Positions 1 through 8,628 of a stretch of DNA of 64,000 bases are shown here, piece by piece. The notes beneath the pieces are model-generated. The model did not search any database, was not told the DNA's origin, and was given only the letters and a program-made list of their open reading frames with translations. Within the stretch, counting starts at the first letter, position 1; every line of letters begins with the position of its first letter. Position numbers and translations under genes: made by a program. Source of the stretch: Allobosea vaviloviae (GTDB taxonomy: Bacteria > Pseudomonadota > Alphaproteobacteria > Rhizobiales > Beijerinckiaceae); NCBI RefSeq assembly GCF_001298265.1, contig NZ_LGSZ01000050.1, positions 1 to 64,000 of the forward strand. The letters run 5' to 3'.

Positions 1-59
1 GCGTCGTTGATGGCGTCGCGGCGGCGGCGAAGGGTGAGCAAAACGTTGGGGTCTGACAT
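1..59 (-). CDS. Partial hypothetical protein, 5' end only
   Basis: An ATG at 59 reads leftward off the window, giving 19 visible codons that begin MSDPNVLLTLRRRRDAI. The arginine-rich start resembles small phage or rhizobial hypothetical proteins, but no family can be named. It lies beyond the strong minus-strand terminator at 153-188, so it is probably a separate transcription unit. Function unknown. Confidence 0.45.
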   Translation of the reverse strand, partial: MSDPNVLLTLRRRRDAIND

Positions 60-152
60 CAGAAAACACTACCCCAACGACTCTCGTTGAGCTAAGTTGA
101 TTTAGGTGAGCTTGCTACCTAATGCCGGACATTCGGACGGCGCGAAACGCAG

Positions 153-188
153 AAAAAGCCCGCCAGCCCGATGAGGGGCCGGCGGGCT
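153..188 (-). terminator. Rho-independent terminator of the late operon
   Basis: The outer stem AGCCCGCC (157-164) pairs with GGCGGGCT (181-188). An inner GCCC/GGGC stem extends it around a short loop. Read on the minus strand the hairpin is followed by five T (153-157). It sits just past the last lysis-cassette gene. Confidence 0.85.
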
Positions 189-263
189 AAGTTGGTCTCA
201 GGGGATCGTCCCGAGCGGCTAAAGAGCCACTCACATCCGACGGCAGGTGCCGGCGAAATTCCG

Positions 264-647
264 TCAGGGCGATGGTGCGCCCGGATTATTGGAAGGCCAG
301 CCCGGAGGAGACGGCGGCGGCGGGCCATCGCGCCAGCGGCGTGCCCAGCGGATCATCGCATCGCAGATCGTCATGCCGACAAGCCCCAGGCAGAACCCGA
401 CGCTGCCCTCGATGTCCCCGGTCGGGTAGGACCAGAGGTCGAGCCACTTGCGGATGATCGGCATTGCGGCCGGGGTGGCATAGCCTGCGGTCAGGCCGCC
501 GACGATCGCAGAGGTGACGCGCTGTGTCAGGGTGAAGCCCGGCGCGATCATGCCGCGGACCAAGCCGCCGGCAACGCCAGAGACCACGTTCACGATTTTC
601 ACGCCGACGAGGTGGTGAAGCCAATCGGGGGGCGGCATATCGGACAT
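264..647 (-). CDS. Putative phage holin / small membrane protein
   Basis: 127 aa. Hydrophobic segments rich in Val, Gly and Ala (about residues 15-65) and near residues 85-105 suggest two or three membrane passes, and the tail is proline-rich. The ATG at 647 overlaps the upstream stop as TGATG. Last gene before the terminator, next to another membrane-associated protein and the endolysin, so a holin or holin-like lysis role is inferred from position and topology. No specific holin family is recognised. Confidence 0.55.
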   Translation of the reverse strand: MSDMPPPDWLHHLVGVKIVNVVSGVAGGLVRGMIAPGFTLTQRVTSAIVGGLTAGYATPAAMPIIRKWLDLWSYPTGDIEGSVGFCLGLVGMTICDAMIRWARRWRDGPPPPSPPGWPSNNPGAPSP

Positions 648-1237
648 CAACGCTTCACCGCCTTCGTTCCGACCGTGTCGATCGCCTTGCCGATGATCTG
701 TCCTGCGGTCGGCGCCGTCGCATTCGTCACGATCTGCCGCATGGCATCGCCGCTGCGCTTGGAACCCGACGAAGAGCCCAGCCAGAAATTGTTGCTCATG
801 GTGTAGGCGCCGATGCCGAAGCCGACGATGATGCCGTCCTCACGAAGCCAGTCCATGGCGACGCCCAGGATGACACCGACCGCCATCAGCCAGTTGAACA
901 CCGTCTGCGCCGTCGGCATCGCTGCGGTCCATGATCCGGCATCGACGGCATGGTTCTGCATCTCGCGCGCATCCTGCACATCGGCAAGGCGCGCGTTCAG
1001 GTCGGCGAGATCGTCCGCCGCCTTGGACGATTCCACCGCCTGGATTTTCGCGGCGGCATCGGGATCGGCGGCGATAGCAGCGCTCACGGCTTCCGGCGTC
1101 GGGTCGGTGCCAAACTGCTTCGCGAGCTCGCCCAGGATGGTGCCCGCGACCGCGCCGCCCGCCGGTCCGCCCAGCGCCGTGCCAATGACCGTGCCGCCGA
1201 ACTTCAGCAGCGTGCCGGAGAGTGAGGTGAGGTCCAT
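647..1237 (-). CDS. Lysis-cassette membrane-associated protein
   Basis: 196 aa. The ATG at 1237 is preferred over the longer reading because AAGGAG lies 8 nt upstream. The N-terminus is Gly/Ala-rich and hydrophobic (residues ~10-35). A charged, probably helical stretch (~55-95) follows, then two hydrophobic segments at ~108-122 and ~128-145. This looks like a holin-type or inner-membrane phage protein ('holin of 3TMs'-like organisation). It is translationally coupled on both sides. The role in lysis is inferred from position. Confidence 0.55.
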   Translation of the reverse strand: MDLTSLSGTLLKFGGTVIGTALGGPAGGAVAGTILGELAKQFGTDPTPEAVSAAIAADPDAAAKIQAVESSKAADDLADLNARLADVQDAREMQNHAVDAGSWTAAMPTAQTVFNWLMAVGVILGVAMDWLREDGIIVGFGIGAYTMSNNFWLGSSSGSKRSGDAMRQIVTNATAPTAGQIIGKAIDTVGTKAVKR

Positions 1238-1238
1238 G

Positions 1239-1667
1239 TCAGGGCTCCTTATCGGCCGTGCAGCGTGATTTGTGGAGACGGATTTCAACCTCCGTCATCG
1301 GCACGATGAGGTCATGGCGCTCAATTGAGCGGACACCATCGTCGGATGGGTGCGGGTCGAAGACCATGACGCCGTTTTTGCAAACGACGGCGTGCCAGAA
1401 ATCACCGCGCGGGCTCGGGCCGCATCCGCTCGAATAAGCGCCCTTGAGCCGATCATCCCCCGGCTGTGCTTGAACGATCTTGAGGCCCCGGTCAGCCAGC
1501 CAGAGGCCGATCGCTTTCCAAAACCCCTGCTTCCGCACTTCGTCACCGGCAGTGTCAATGACCTGATCAAGAGGCAGATCAAGGAGCGAGGCCAGCACAG
1601 CGGATTGGCAGTTGCCTCGCCCGTCCGGGTTGTCGGCGACGAATATCGTCTGTCGTGTCGGAGTCAC
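1239..1667 (-). CDS. Phage papain/C39-like cysteine peptidase-fold protein
   Basis: 142 aa from GTG 1667, chosen because AAGGAG sits 8 nt upstream inside the end of the endolysin gene. An early GNCQ motif, a central WHAVV motif and FDPHPSDDG supply a Cys-His-Asp order typical of a small papain-like or C39-like fold often found in phage lysis or tail regions. The substrate is unknown. It lies between the endolysin and a membrane protein, so a peptidoglycan or lysis-linked role is possible but unproven. Confidence 0.55.
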   Translation of the reverse strand: MTPTRQTIFVADNPDGRGNCQSAVLASLLDLPLDQVIDTAGDEVRKQGFWKAIGLWLADRGLKIVQAQPGDDRLKGAYSSGCGPSPRGDFWHAVVCKNGVMVFDPHPSDDGVRSIERHDLIVPMTEVEIRLHKSRCTADKEP

Positions 1668-1669
1668 GG

Positions 1670-2449
1670 TCAGGGCTCCTTGGAGAACAGGCGGGAGAGG
1701 ACGCCGCCCCACCACGACCGCTCGCTTGCCGGCGCCTCGACCTTGCCGTCATGGCGGGCGGGCTCTGGCGCGGGCACTGGCGGCTTCGCGGAGGTCGGCG
1801 CGGCGATGACGGGCGCGGGGGTAGGAACGGGCTTGGCGGGCTCTGTAGGGGCCTTGCCATAGCCGGCGCCGACGAGAGCCGCCTGAAACTCCTTGGCGTA
1901 GGTGGCGATCATGCTCGCCTTGTCCGTGCCGTTGATGATGCGCCGGGCGTTGACGTAGTCAGGCGGGCTCTTGGCGAGATAGTCGCGGCAGGATTTCCCC
2001 GTGTAAGCGCCGGTCGACATCCCCCAGATCAGCACCTTGGCGGCGATCGTCGGCTCCTCGACCTTGCCAGGCTCTTTCAGCAGATCGAGCCCAAGAGCCT
2101 TCCCGGCCTTCACATAGTTGGATCGGCCGGTGAGCTGAACGTAACCGCGCCCGGCAAACTTCACGCCGTCGCCGGCCTCGACATTGCCGAGCGTCGCGGC
2201 CACCTTCGGGCGGGCGCCAGCCTTGTCATACATGCGCTTGAAATAGGCTTCGCCGCCGAGCTCTTTCATGTGCGACCAGTTGGCTGTCTCATGGTGCGCC
2301 GTCGCGAGGGCATAGGAGGTGAACGCCAGAGGCCAATCAGCGGCTAAGCAGGCGTCAAGCAGCACCTCAACGCGGTAGACCTGCTGCGGGGTCAGCGCGC
2401 CATCGAACAGCTCGCGCCGGATCGACCCGAAGAACTTCGGCTTGTCCAT
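1670..2449 (-). CDS. Endolysin, GH19 chitinase-like
   Basis: 259 aa. The N-terminal catalytic domain (about 20-190) has the GH19-like AHHETAN segment, with probable acid Glu54, and GRGYVQLTGRSNY at about 100-112. Members of this group degrade peptidoglycan in phage lysis. A Pro/Ala-rich linker (~200-245) ends in a short tail with a Trp pair. No signal peptide is seen, so release would need the neighbouring holin candidates. The last codons (KEP, stop) also form the ribosome-binding site of the next gene. Confidence 0.8.
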   Translation of the reverse strand: MDKPKFFGSIRRELFDGALTPQQVYRVEVLLDACLAADWPLAFTSYALATAHHETANWSHMKELGGEAYFKRMYDKAGARPKVAATLGNVEAGDGVKFAGRGYVQLTGRSNYVKAGKALGLDLLKEPGKVEEPTIAAKVLIWGMSTGAYTGKSCRDYLAKSPPDYVNARRIINGTDKASMIATYAKEFQAALVGAGYGKAPTEPAKPVPTPAPVIAAPTSAKPPVPAPEPARHDGKVEAPASERSWWGGVLSRLFSKEP

Positions 2450-2474
2450 GGTGGTGTCTCCGATGTCGGAAGGG

Positions 2475-2795
2475 TCAGCCGTTCAGGGGCACGAAGAAGC
2501 AGCGGAGCACGCCCGCCATGATGCATGCCGCTGCCCTGCCCTGCGGGTCCAAGGACGCCTGCGCTTGGTCAGCCGGGATGCTGTAGATCACGCCGTCCTT
2601 GCGGACCTTGTATTCGGCGCCATCGCGCCACCAGTCGGCTTCATCGACGGCCTGACAGTCGCCAGACGGCCCGCCATAGCAGCACGACCACAGCGTCTTT
2701 GGGTTCTGCGTCCCGGTGAACCATTCGTGCGCCCATGCCGGATCAGCCCCCGGCCCGAGAATGAGCAGCAGCGACAGCCAGGCGAGGATCTTCAT
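2475..2795 (-). CDS. Small secreted HEW-type protein
   Basis: 106 aa. The ATG at 2795 is chosen for the GGAG 6 nt upstream; an earlier in-frame ATG is at 2810. The signal peptide is clear (MKILAWLSLLLILG, then PAWAHEW). The mature part has paired Cys (SCC, DC, AAC, RC) and matches, from memory, a family of small exported proteins common in Hyphomicrobiales and their phages that begins HEWYTG. Function unknown. It sits just after a terminator-like hairpin, upstream of the endolysin. Confidence 0.6.
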   Translation of the reverse strand: MKILAWLSLLLILGPGADPAWAHEWFTGTQNPKTLWSCCYGGPSGDCQAVDEADWWRDGAEYKVRKDGVIYSIPADQAQASLDPQGRAAACIMAGVLRCFFVPLNG

Positions 2796-2811
2796 GATGC
2801 GCTCCAGCATG

Positions 2812-2836
2812 AAAAAGCCCGCCGGGATGGCGGGCT
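2812..2836 (-). terminator. Hairpin with T-run downstream of the tail fibre gene
   Basis: A perfect 8-bp stem, AGCCCGCC (2816-2823) with GGCGGGCT (2829-2836), has a 5-nt loop and five T on the minus strand. It would partially or fully terminate tail transcripts before the lysis genes. Confidence 0.7.
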
Positions 2837-2883
2837 CAGATGGGGCGGCAGGACTGACCTGCCTTGTAGATGGGTGGTGAGGG

Positions 2884-4575
2884 TCAGGCCGCCGCCAGGA
2901 AGGCGTCATCGCCCGCATAGACGTTGCCGAACTTGGTGGCGCCGCCGCCATCGACGTTCTGGAAGCCGTGCTCCCAGATCGCGATGTTGCCGACATTCGG
3001 AGCCCAGTTGGCATTGGTCACGGCCTGTTCCGTGCCATCGGGCATCAGGACGTAAAGCGTGTTGCCGACGAGCCGCCAGCCGACGAGCTTCTTGACGCCC
3101 GCCGTGGTCGCAACCGGATAGGTGTAGCTGAGCACCGTCTGAGACGTGCCACCGGGGTTCGTCGTCCCGTTCCACAGGGCCGGGTCGAAATACTGCACGA
3201 AGCACTTCGATCGATAGAACAGGACGTGGACAGATCCCTTGACGATATCGAGCACTTCCGGCGCCGCGCCGCGCTGCGGGCATGAGATCAGCGCCGCGAG
3301 CGGAGCGCCAGCAGTGTCATCGGCGCCGACCTCGAACCCGACCTCGGAATAGACCGACGTCACCGGCTGGTTGTGGACGATGGCGTTGTAGCAGACGGTC
3401 GATGGCGGCGAGCTGTCCACCTTTGATGTCAGAGACCCGCTCGCGATGACGCCATTCACGCCCGAGCCAGACGAGCCGACGAGGTTTTGCCAGACCTGTC
3501 CGCTCTTGGCGGCGCGTCCGGGGAGATCGCCGTCTGCCTGCACCGCAAAGTTGTCATAGATCGGCGGCGCGCGGCGGCGAAGATCCTGCGCCTTTTTCAG
3601 CGTCCCGCCCAAGAGGTCATTCGCCCCGAGTGCATAGGTGCCGGATTTGTTGAAGGCGGCCCGATAGGCGCCGTTGGCAAAGGTGAGCATGACATCGATC
3701 GGCGTCGCCGGCAGCAGCAGCGAGGCCGCATCCGCCGACTGTGTCTTGGCCGTCCCCGTCGTGATGATCGGGATCGGCGTCGCGGGAGAGCCCTTGACGT
3801 GCGACGGCGCGACGAGGTCGAGAGCGAAGTCGACCGCGACACCGCTCGTGAACGAAATCGACAAGCTCGATGTCGTCTTGGTCGAAGTCGCATTCGTCAC
3901 GACGCGGGCGTTGGACTTGTAGCGGAGGGTGGCGTCCAGCCCGGTGACAGCTGAGTTCGCCCCGGCTCCCTGGTTGGTATTCGAGACGTTGCGTTCGTTG
4001 ATGTTGAGCGCGATCGTCGGCTGCGTGCCGGAGGCCAGCGCCATCAGCAGCCCGGCCTCCGCGCGGTCGCCAACGCCGGACACCGAAGGCCCATCGGCAT
4101 TCCCGACGATGTCGATAAACGCGGCCGTGGTGCTCGCTGGGGTTCCGGAAATGGCCACACGCAGAGACGGCAGGCCGTTGACCGTCCCAAGCGAGATTGT
4201 GCGGGTCACCCCGCCAGGCAGGGCGCTCATCGGCATCTTGGTCGGCATCGTGCCGGGCGTGCCAGCCACAGCCCCGGCGAAGTCGGCTCCCAGCGCATAG
4301 TTCGTGACGTCAGCAGAGCCGAGCGAAACGCCCTTGTCGGTACGCGCCGCGACATTGATGGCGAACTCGGCCCATGTGCCGGCGACGTTGTCGGCCCATT
4401 TTGTGCTGGCCCGCGTCAGCGCGAAGACGTCAGTCAGCGCGGCCGTCTGCTGGTCTTTCTGGTACACGTTGGCAGCGAAGTCGGCATAGAACATGCCACG
4501 GGCATCCGCGCCAAGGGCCATCCCCAGCCCGAGCGGCCGCAACCCCAGCCGAGGAAGCCGCAGCAGCGCGCTCAT
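2884..4575 (-). CDS. Large tail fibre / receptor-interaction protein
   Basis: 563 aa, rich in Ala, Gly, Thr and Ser with many short beta-prone segments and no transmembrane region. The position after the baseplate and fibre-base genes and before the lysis cassette is that of the receptor-binding or distal tail protein. The N-terminal Pro/Leu/Gly-rich start overlaps the preceding gene by 4 nt. No enzymatic motif recognised. Host-contact function is inferred from position and composition. Confidence 0.6.
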   Translation of the reverse strand: MSALLRLPRLGLRPLGLGMALGADARGMFYADFAANVYQKDQQTAALTDVFALTRASTKWADNVAGTWAEFAINVAARTDKGVSLGSADVTNYALGADFAGAVAGTPGTMPTKMPMSALPGGVTRTISLGTVNGLPSLRVAISGTPASTTAAFIDIVGNADGPSVSGVGDRAEAGLLMALASGTQPTIALNINERNVSNTNQGAGANSAVTGLDATLRYKSNARVVTNATSTKTTSSLSISFTSGVAVDFALDLVAPSHVKGSPATPIPIITTGTAKTQSADAASLLLPATPIDVMLTFANGAYRAAFNKSGTYALGANDLLGGTLKKAQDLRRRAPPIYDNFAVQADGDLPGRAAKSGQVWQNLVGSSGSGVNGVIASGSLTSKVDSSPPSTVCYNAIVHNQPVTSVYSEVGFEVGADDTAGAPLAALISCPQRGAAPEVLDIVKGSVHVLFYRSKCFVQYFDPALWNGTTNPGGTSQTVLSYTYPVATTAGVKKLVGWRLVGNTLYVLMPDGTEQAVTNANWAPNVGNIAIWEHGFQNVDGGGATKFGNVYAGDDAFLAAA

Positions 4576-4862
4576 GCGAGAATCCAGGCGAAGGACGCGC
4601 CCTTCGGGATCAGGAAATCCTCGCGCGGATTGTTGGCCGGGTCGTAATAGGCGCGGGGGCCGTTCGTCGGGTCCGGCGACGTGCCATAGGCGTAGTAGAT
4701 CGCAGCCGAGGCATTGATCGAGGCCAGGCAGGCGCTGGGCGCCACGACGCTCGAGGTCGTGCCCGTCGCCATGGTCTGAGACGCCAGCAGATCAGCCGGC
4801 AGGGAATCCGAGCTCGCCGGCCCGACAGTGCGCAGGGTGTAGTGGACGCCAGAAAGGGCCAT
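4572..4862 (-). CDS. Small tail-fibre-linked hypothetical protein
   Basis: 96 aa, no Cys after residue ~45, ending FLIPKGASFAWILA. Overlaps the fibre gene by 4 nt (ATGA). The single-domain size, beta-rich composition and location suggest a fibre accessory or capping protein. No family recognised. Confidence 0.5.
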   Translation of the reverse strand: MALSGVHYTLRTVGPASSDSLPADLLASQTMATGTTSSVVAPSACLASINASAAIYYAYGTSPDPTNGPRAYYDPANNPREDFLIPKGASFAWILA

Positions 4863-4894
4863 GGTCGGCGCTCCTTGTGTGGTTCAGGGCAAAG

Positions 4895-4917
4895 AAAAAG
4901 CCGCCCAGGGTGGCGGC
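4895..4917 (-). terminator. Hairpin terminator-like element
   Basis: GCCGCC (4900-4905) pairs with GGCGGC (4912-4917) across a 6-nt loop and is followed on the minus strand by five T. It separates the fibre-assembly gene from the distal fibre genes. Confidence 0.55.
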
Positions 4918-4944
4918 GCAGGGCAATGGTGGATGAGGGCCGCG

Positions 4945-5370
4945 TCAGGCGGCCGGCGCGAGGCCCTTGAGCACCCTCGTGCGGCGCGCGGAGGTCAGCA
5001 GCCCGGCCGCGACCATGGCCTGCAGCCCGTCCGTCAACCTGGCATCGGCAAGGTCGATGAACTGGGCGCCAACCGCGCGATCGTACCAGAGCTTGGTCGC
5101 CACATTGGTCATCGCGGCGCCCGCGATGGCCAGTTGCTCGGCCTCGGTGAACAGGTCCATGAACTCGAGGAACGAGAGGCGCGGTGCAGGTGTGGCCGGC
5201 GTGGCGCTCGGATCGTGCGCCGCCACGACAGCCTCGATGGCGGCACGCTGGTCGGCGGTCAGCCGGTCGTCATAGGTCACGCCGTCAGCCGACCAGGCGA
5301 AGGGCTGGCCGAGCAGTCCCGCGGCCTCGATTTCTGCGCCGAAAGTCGGCCCGATGATGGTGGCAGTCAT
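4945..5370 (-). CDS. Putative tail fibre assembly / phage tail accessory protein
   Basis: 141 aa. The ATG at 5370 is 2 nt after the upstream stop. The N-terminal region carries a LTADQRAAIEAVVAAHDP segment of the kind found in phage fibre-assembly or chaperone-like proteins. The C-terminal half (about 68-135) is the helical LSFLEFMDLFTEAEQLAI-type region seen in many phage tail-module proteins. Probably a chaperone or connector for the fibres on either side; inferred. Confidence 0.5.
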   Translation of the reverse strand: MTATIIGPTFGAEIEAAGLLGQPFAWSADGVTYDDRLTADQRAAIEAVVAAHDPSATPATPAPRLSFLEFMDLFTEAEQLAIAGAAMTNVATKLWYDRAVGAQFIDLADARLTDGLQAMVAAGLLTSARRTRVLKGLAPAA

Positions 5371-5372
5371 GA

Positions 5373-6407
5373 TCAACCCCGAATGTTCGCAAACGCCTGA
5401 ACCGTGAAGGTGCCGGTGCCCGCGTTGCCGACCGCGCCCATGGGCGTGATGGTGTGAGGGCCTTCGCTGAGCGCGCCCCGGAATGTGCCGCCGGTATAAG
5501 CCGCGGCGCCTGCCGACACAGATGCCGACGTGCCGCCGATGCCGACCGCAACGACGTCGATCCCGACTGCGGCGCCGGAACTGCTGCCGGCGGTCCCGTG
5601 CGCCGACTGCCCGACGACCTGAGCATCAACCGTTTCATCACCCCATGTGATGAATGTGCCGCGGGCGGCCGTGGTCAGCTCGACATAGGTCAGCAGCGAC
5701 GTGGTCGTTACCCCTGCAGTCGAGGCGCCAACGACCGATAATTGGCGCCGATTGTGCCAAGAGATGACGCCGATATTGCTCGCCGATACCACGAACTGGC
5801 TGCTGCCGTTCGTATAGACCATGCCGACCAGCGTCTTGTCTGCATGGCCTGTGATGACCTCGACGCCGACATTGCCAGCCGTCGTATCCGGACCGTGCCC
5901 CGTCGCCAGGGTCCAGAACTCGAGCCCGCCCGATGCGTTCAGGGCGACGAGATAGGCGGTAGATGAGGCAAGGTTCCCCGATGCCCCGTTGATCAGAACC
6001 GAGGTGTTCGCAGCCGAAATGCCACCACTCGGGATCGCGATGATCTTGCCAGCAACCTTCACGAGGTTCCCGCCATAGGGGAACAGCTTGATCGACGTCG
6101 CCGAGACGTATCGAATCTGGCACTGCCCCATCGGCCCGGCTGCTGCCTGCATGGCGGCGGTGAAGTTGGCCTGGAATGTAGCGACGTCGCCGTCGTCTAG
6201 GGTGTCTTCCCCGCTCTGGTCGGCGGTGAACTGGCCGATCATAGCGGCAGCGAAGGCCGACTGACGCCAGACCTTATTGACTTCGGCGGGTTCGGCAATG
6301 CCATCCACAAAGCCGGCCAGGCGCGCGGCAAGCGCGGCATAGTCCGACTGCGACATGACTCCAGCGCCGCCCGCCGTTGCGAACGGCAGCAGTTCATTGG
6401 TCGGCAT
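5373..6407 (-). CDS. Tail fibre base / collar-like protein
   Basis: 344 aa. The N-terminal ~90 residues (ATAGGAGVMSQSDYAALAA, then VNKVWRQSAF and AAMIGQF) match the baseplate-attachment region common to alphaproteobacterial phage fibres. The remainder is Gly/Ser/Thr-rich beta structure. It follows the DUF2612 baseplate gene directly, consistent with the first fibre protein attached to the baseplate. Confidence 0.65.
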   Translation of the reverse strand: MPTNELLPFATAGGAGVMSQSDYAALAARLAGFVDGIAEPAEVNKVWRQSAFAAAMIGQFTADQSGEDTLDDGDVATFQANFTAAMQAAAGPMGQCQIRYVSATSIKLFPYGGNLVKVAGKIIAIPSGGISAANTSVLINGASGNLASSTAYLVALNASGGLEFWTLATGHGPDTTAGNVGVEVITGHADKTLVGMVYTNGSSQFVVSASNIGVISWHNRRQLSVVGASTAGVTTTSLLTYVELTTAARGTFITWGDETVDAQVVGQSAHGTAGSSSGAAVGIDVVAVGIGGTSASVSAGAAAYTGGTFRGALSEGPHTITPMGAVGNAGTGTFTVQAFANIRG

Positions 6408-6425
6408 TGCGATGTCTCCGGGGGG

Positions 6426-7100
6426 TCAGGAAGTGAAGTATTCGGGCGCCGCGCCCCATGCGCCGCGGCCGAAGCCGCCGATCGTGTCGTTGTCGACGCC
6501 GAACCCGAAGATCGGGCCGCTGACGGTCGTGATGCGGTATTTGGCGCGCACGCCCTCTGGCTTCAGCGGGATGTAGCCGCCCGACAGAAGCGCAATGAAC
6601 AGCGCCGACGGGATCACGCCGGCCACGCCGAAGGTGATGGTCATGTCCTGGTTGTCGATCAGGACCAGCGCCGTCTCGCCATTGGGAAAGATGATGTCGA
6701 GCGCGCGCTTGGCGTCGGGCAGCGTGCCGTCCCAGTTGTTGGCCGCGATCTTCGCGCGCAGCAGCGTGCGATAGGTGGTGTCGTCGAGGCGGGTGATGCC
6801 GTCGACCGAGTCGTATGGCCGCTTCCACAGGCCGCGCCCGAACCCGCGCGTCGCATCGCCGAAGCGAAACCAGACGTTCGCGATCGGGATATTGATGAAC
6901 CGGGTCCGCCCAACCCATTTGCCGACCACGTCGAGCTGGGCGCCGATTGCCTCATCGAGATCGAAGTCGACCGGCAGATGCTCGATGAACGACTGCTGCG
7001 AAACCACGGGCTCGACCAGCGCGCGGATCATGGCCGAGAATTTCGGCTTGCCGCGATGCGACGGCGTGATCAGCGCCAGGTAATCGTCAGCCGTGGGCAT
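6426..7100 (-). CDS. Baseplate protein, DUF2612 family
   Basis: 224 aa. Start shares one base with the stop of the baseplate J gene (TGATG-type coupling). Sequence features typical of DUF2612 baseplate proteins are GAQLDVVGKWVGR at about 53-65, a FGFGVDND stretch, and two repeats of a FG-GFGRG pattern (residues ~79-90 and ~205-215). Known family members sit at the outer baseplate next to gpJ-like wedges and connect fibres; the same order is seen here. Confidence 0.75.
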   Translation of the reverse strand: MPTADDYLALITPSHRGKPKFSAMIRALVEPVVSQQSFIEHLPVDFDLDEAIGAQLDVVGKWVGRTRFINIPIANVWFRFGDATRGFGRGLWKRPYDSVDGITRLDDTTYRTLLRAKIAANNWDGTLPDAKRALDIIFPNGETALVLIDNQDMTITFGVAGVIPSALFIALLSGGYIPLKPEGVRAKYRITTVSGPIFGFGVDNDTIGGFGRGAWGAAPEYFTS

Positions 7101-8272
7101 CAGGTCACCGTCGTCGTGATGTCGGCGAGAACCGCCATCGGTGCCTCATTGAAGGCGATGACCAGATCCGAGGAGCCCGGCGTGCCGGCGTTCTTCGCGA
7201 TCGTCAGGCCGGTGATCTTGTATGTGCGGCGGTCGGGCAGGCCGTTCAGGTTGGCCGGGACGTACATTTCGGCGAACTCGACGTCCTCGCCGATGTCCAG
7301 CCCATTGATCCAGTCGACACAGGCCTGCTTGATCGCCGCCTCGATCGCGGTGGTGAACCCGGCCTGAGCCGTGATCGCGATGGCAACCTTGATGGTCGCA
7401 TTGGTCGGCCGATAGAACTTTATCGCTCGCGTGACGCCGAACTCGTCGGTGATGTCGACCGATGTCGTGCCATAGGTCGCGGCGCCCGGCCCCTTCTTGT
7501 CTGCGATGGCCTGCGCGATGGCCGTGGCGTCGCCGCCCAGCACGACGAGCGAGATCGAATGCGCCGGCAGGCCGTTGGCATCGGTCGAGCCCGTGTCGTT
7601 CTCGTAGCCTTTCCAGCGCGTGACGCCGGAGATCGAGGCGACGGCGCCGATGGTGCCCTCGAAGACCGTGCGCGAGGGCAGAGCGGTTGAGACGGTCTGC
7701 CGGCGGCGCAGCGTGGCGTCGAGCTCCACCGGAGCGCCAGCGGACGCCGCAGAGGGGTTCGTAACGGCTTGCCATCCCCGCGTCGGCGTCCCGATCGCCG
7801 TGATGCTGTCGGGGACGGCCTCGATGGCCCCTATATCCTTGGCCGTCGCCGTGACGGTGATGTCGCCATCGTCGGGGATCGTGACCGTCGCAGGCAGCAG
7901 CCATTGCTTGCCGTCGGCACCCTGCGCGATGCCGCCGCTGATCGTCGTGCCGGCCTGCCCGGTAATGAGCAGGTCCACCGTCGAATTGCTGGCAACCAGG
8001 CGTTTGATGCCGTTGATCTTGACGACAGACGACAGCCCCACGCCTCGGGCGGCCGATGGCGAGAACGAATTGTAGATGGTGACGCACTGCGCGTTGCCGT
8101 CATTGATCGCGGACGAAAGGATCGCGATCTGCTGCCCATCCATAGAATCGGGGTCGACGTCGATATCCTCGCCGAAGATCCCCTTGAAAGCCGTCTCGAA
8201 ATACACCCGCACGGCCTCATAATCCGGCTTGAACACGCCGTTTTCGTCGATCGTGCAAACCGGGAGGGCCAT
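7100..8272 (-). CDS. Baseplate J / gp47-like wedge protein
   Basis: 390 aa. The N-terminal segment (FKPDYEAVRVYFETAFKGIF), MDGQQIAILSSAINDGNAQ and the central ALPSRTVFEGTIGAVASISGV motif are those of the baseplate J family. It forms the wedge around the hub in contractile tails. Overlaps the neighbours by one base on each side, in the order gp25-like, gpJ, DUF2612 expected for a myovirus baseplate. Confidence 0.85.
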   Translation of the reverse strand: MALPVCTIDENGVFKPDYEAVRVYFETAFKGIFGEDIDVDPDSMDGQQIAILSSAINDGNAQCVTIYNSFSPSAARGVGLSSVVKINGIKRLVASNSTVDLLITGQAGTTISGGIAQGADGKQWLLPATVTIPDDGDITVTATAKDIGAIEAVPDSITAIGTPTRGWQAVTNPSAASAGAPVELDATLRRRQTVSTALPSRTVFEGTIGAVASISGVTRWKGYENDTGSTDANGLPAHSISLVVLGGDATAIAQAIADKKGPGAATYGTTSVDITDEFGVTRAIKFYRPTNATIKVAIAITAQAGFTTAIEAAIKQACVDWINGLDIGEDVEFAEMYVPANLNGLPDRRTYKITGLTIAKNAGTPGSSDLVIAFNEAPMAVLADITTTVT

Positions 8273-8628
8273 CAGAAGTTCACTCCGGTGACCGTCGCCG
8301 GCCCGTATATGGTGTCGATCGTCAGCCCGACGCCGAAGGCTCGGCTATCCCGATCAAGATTGCTGGAATAGGCCGTGATCTTCTTCACGCCTGTCGTCGC
8401 CAGCACATGCGCTCGGATCGAAGGGTCACGCGTGTCTGCAGTGCGGTTGCCGAGCACGCGGGTCTGCCACGGCATCCCCTCGCCGCTGTCGAGGTACCAC
8501 TGCCCCCGCCAAAGCTGAAGCCGCTGCCCGACCTTCTGGGCAACACCGTCGGGCTGGTCTTTCCAAAACTGGGACGCGCCCTGCCCGAAGCGATAATCCG
8601 CGTTGTCGTCGAATTTCCTGAGGCGCAT
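8272..8628 (-). CDS. Baseplate wedge, gp25/GpW-like
   Basis: 118 aa. It begins MRLRKFDDNADYRFG, followed by QRLQLWRGQWYLDSGEGMPW, matching the short gp25-like wedge proteins next to gpJ. It would form part of the inner wedge that nucleates sheath polymerisation. Tight one-base overlaps on both sides. Confidence 0.7.
   Translation of the reverse strand: MRLRKFDDNADYRFGQGASQFWKDQPDGVAQKVGQRLQLWRGQWYLDSGEGMPWQTRVLGNRTADTRDPSIRAHVLATTGVKKITAYSSNLDRDSRAFGVGLTIDTIYGPATVTGVNF

Noticed and set aside
1..260. attL copy of the tRNA-Arg 3' end
   Set aside because: The T-arm/acceptor sequence was not found in the first 260 bases; the left end still reads as phage or unknown genes.
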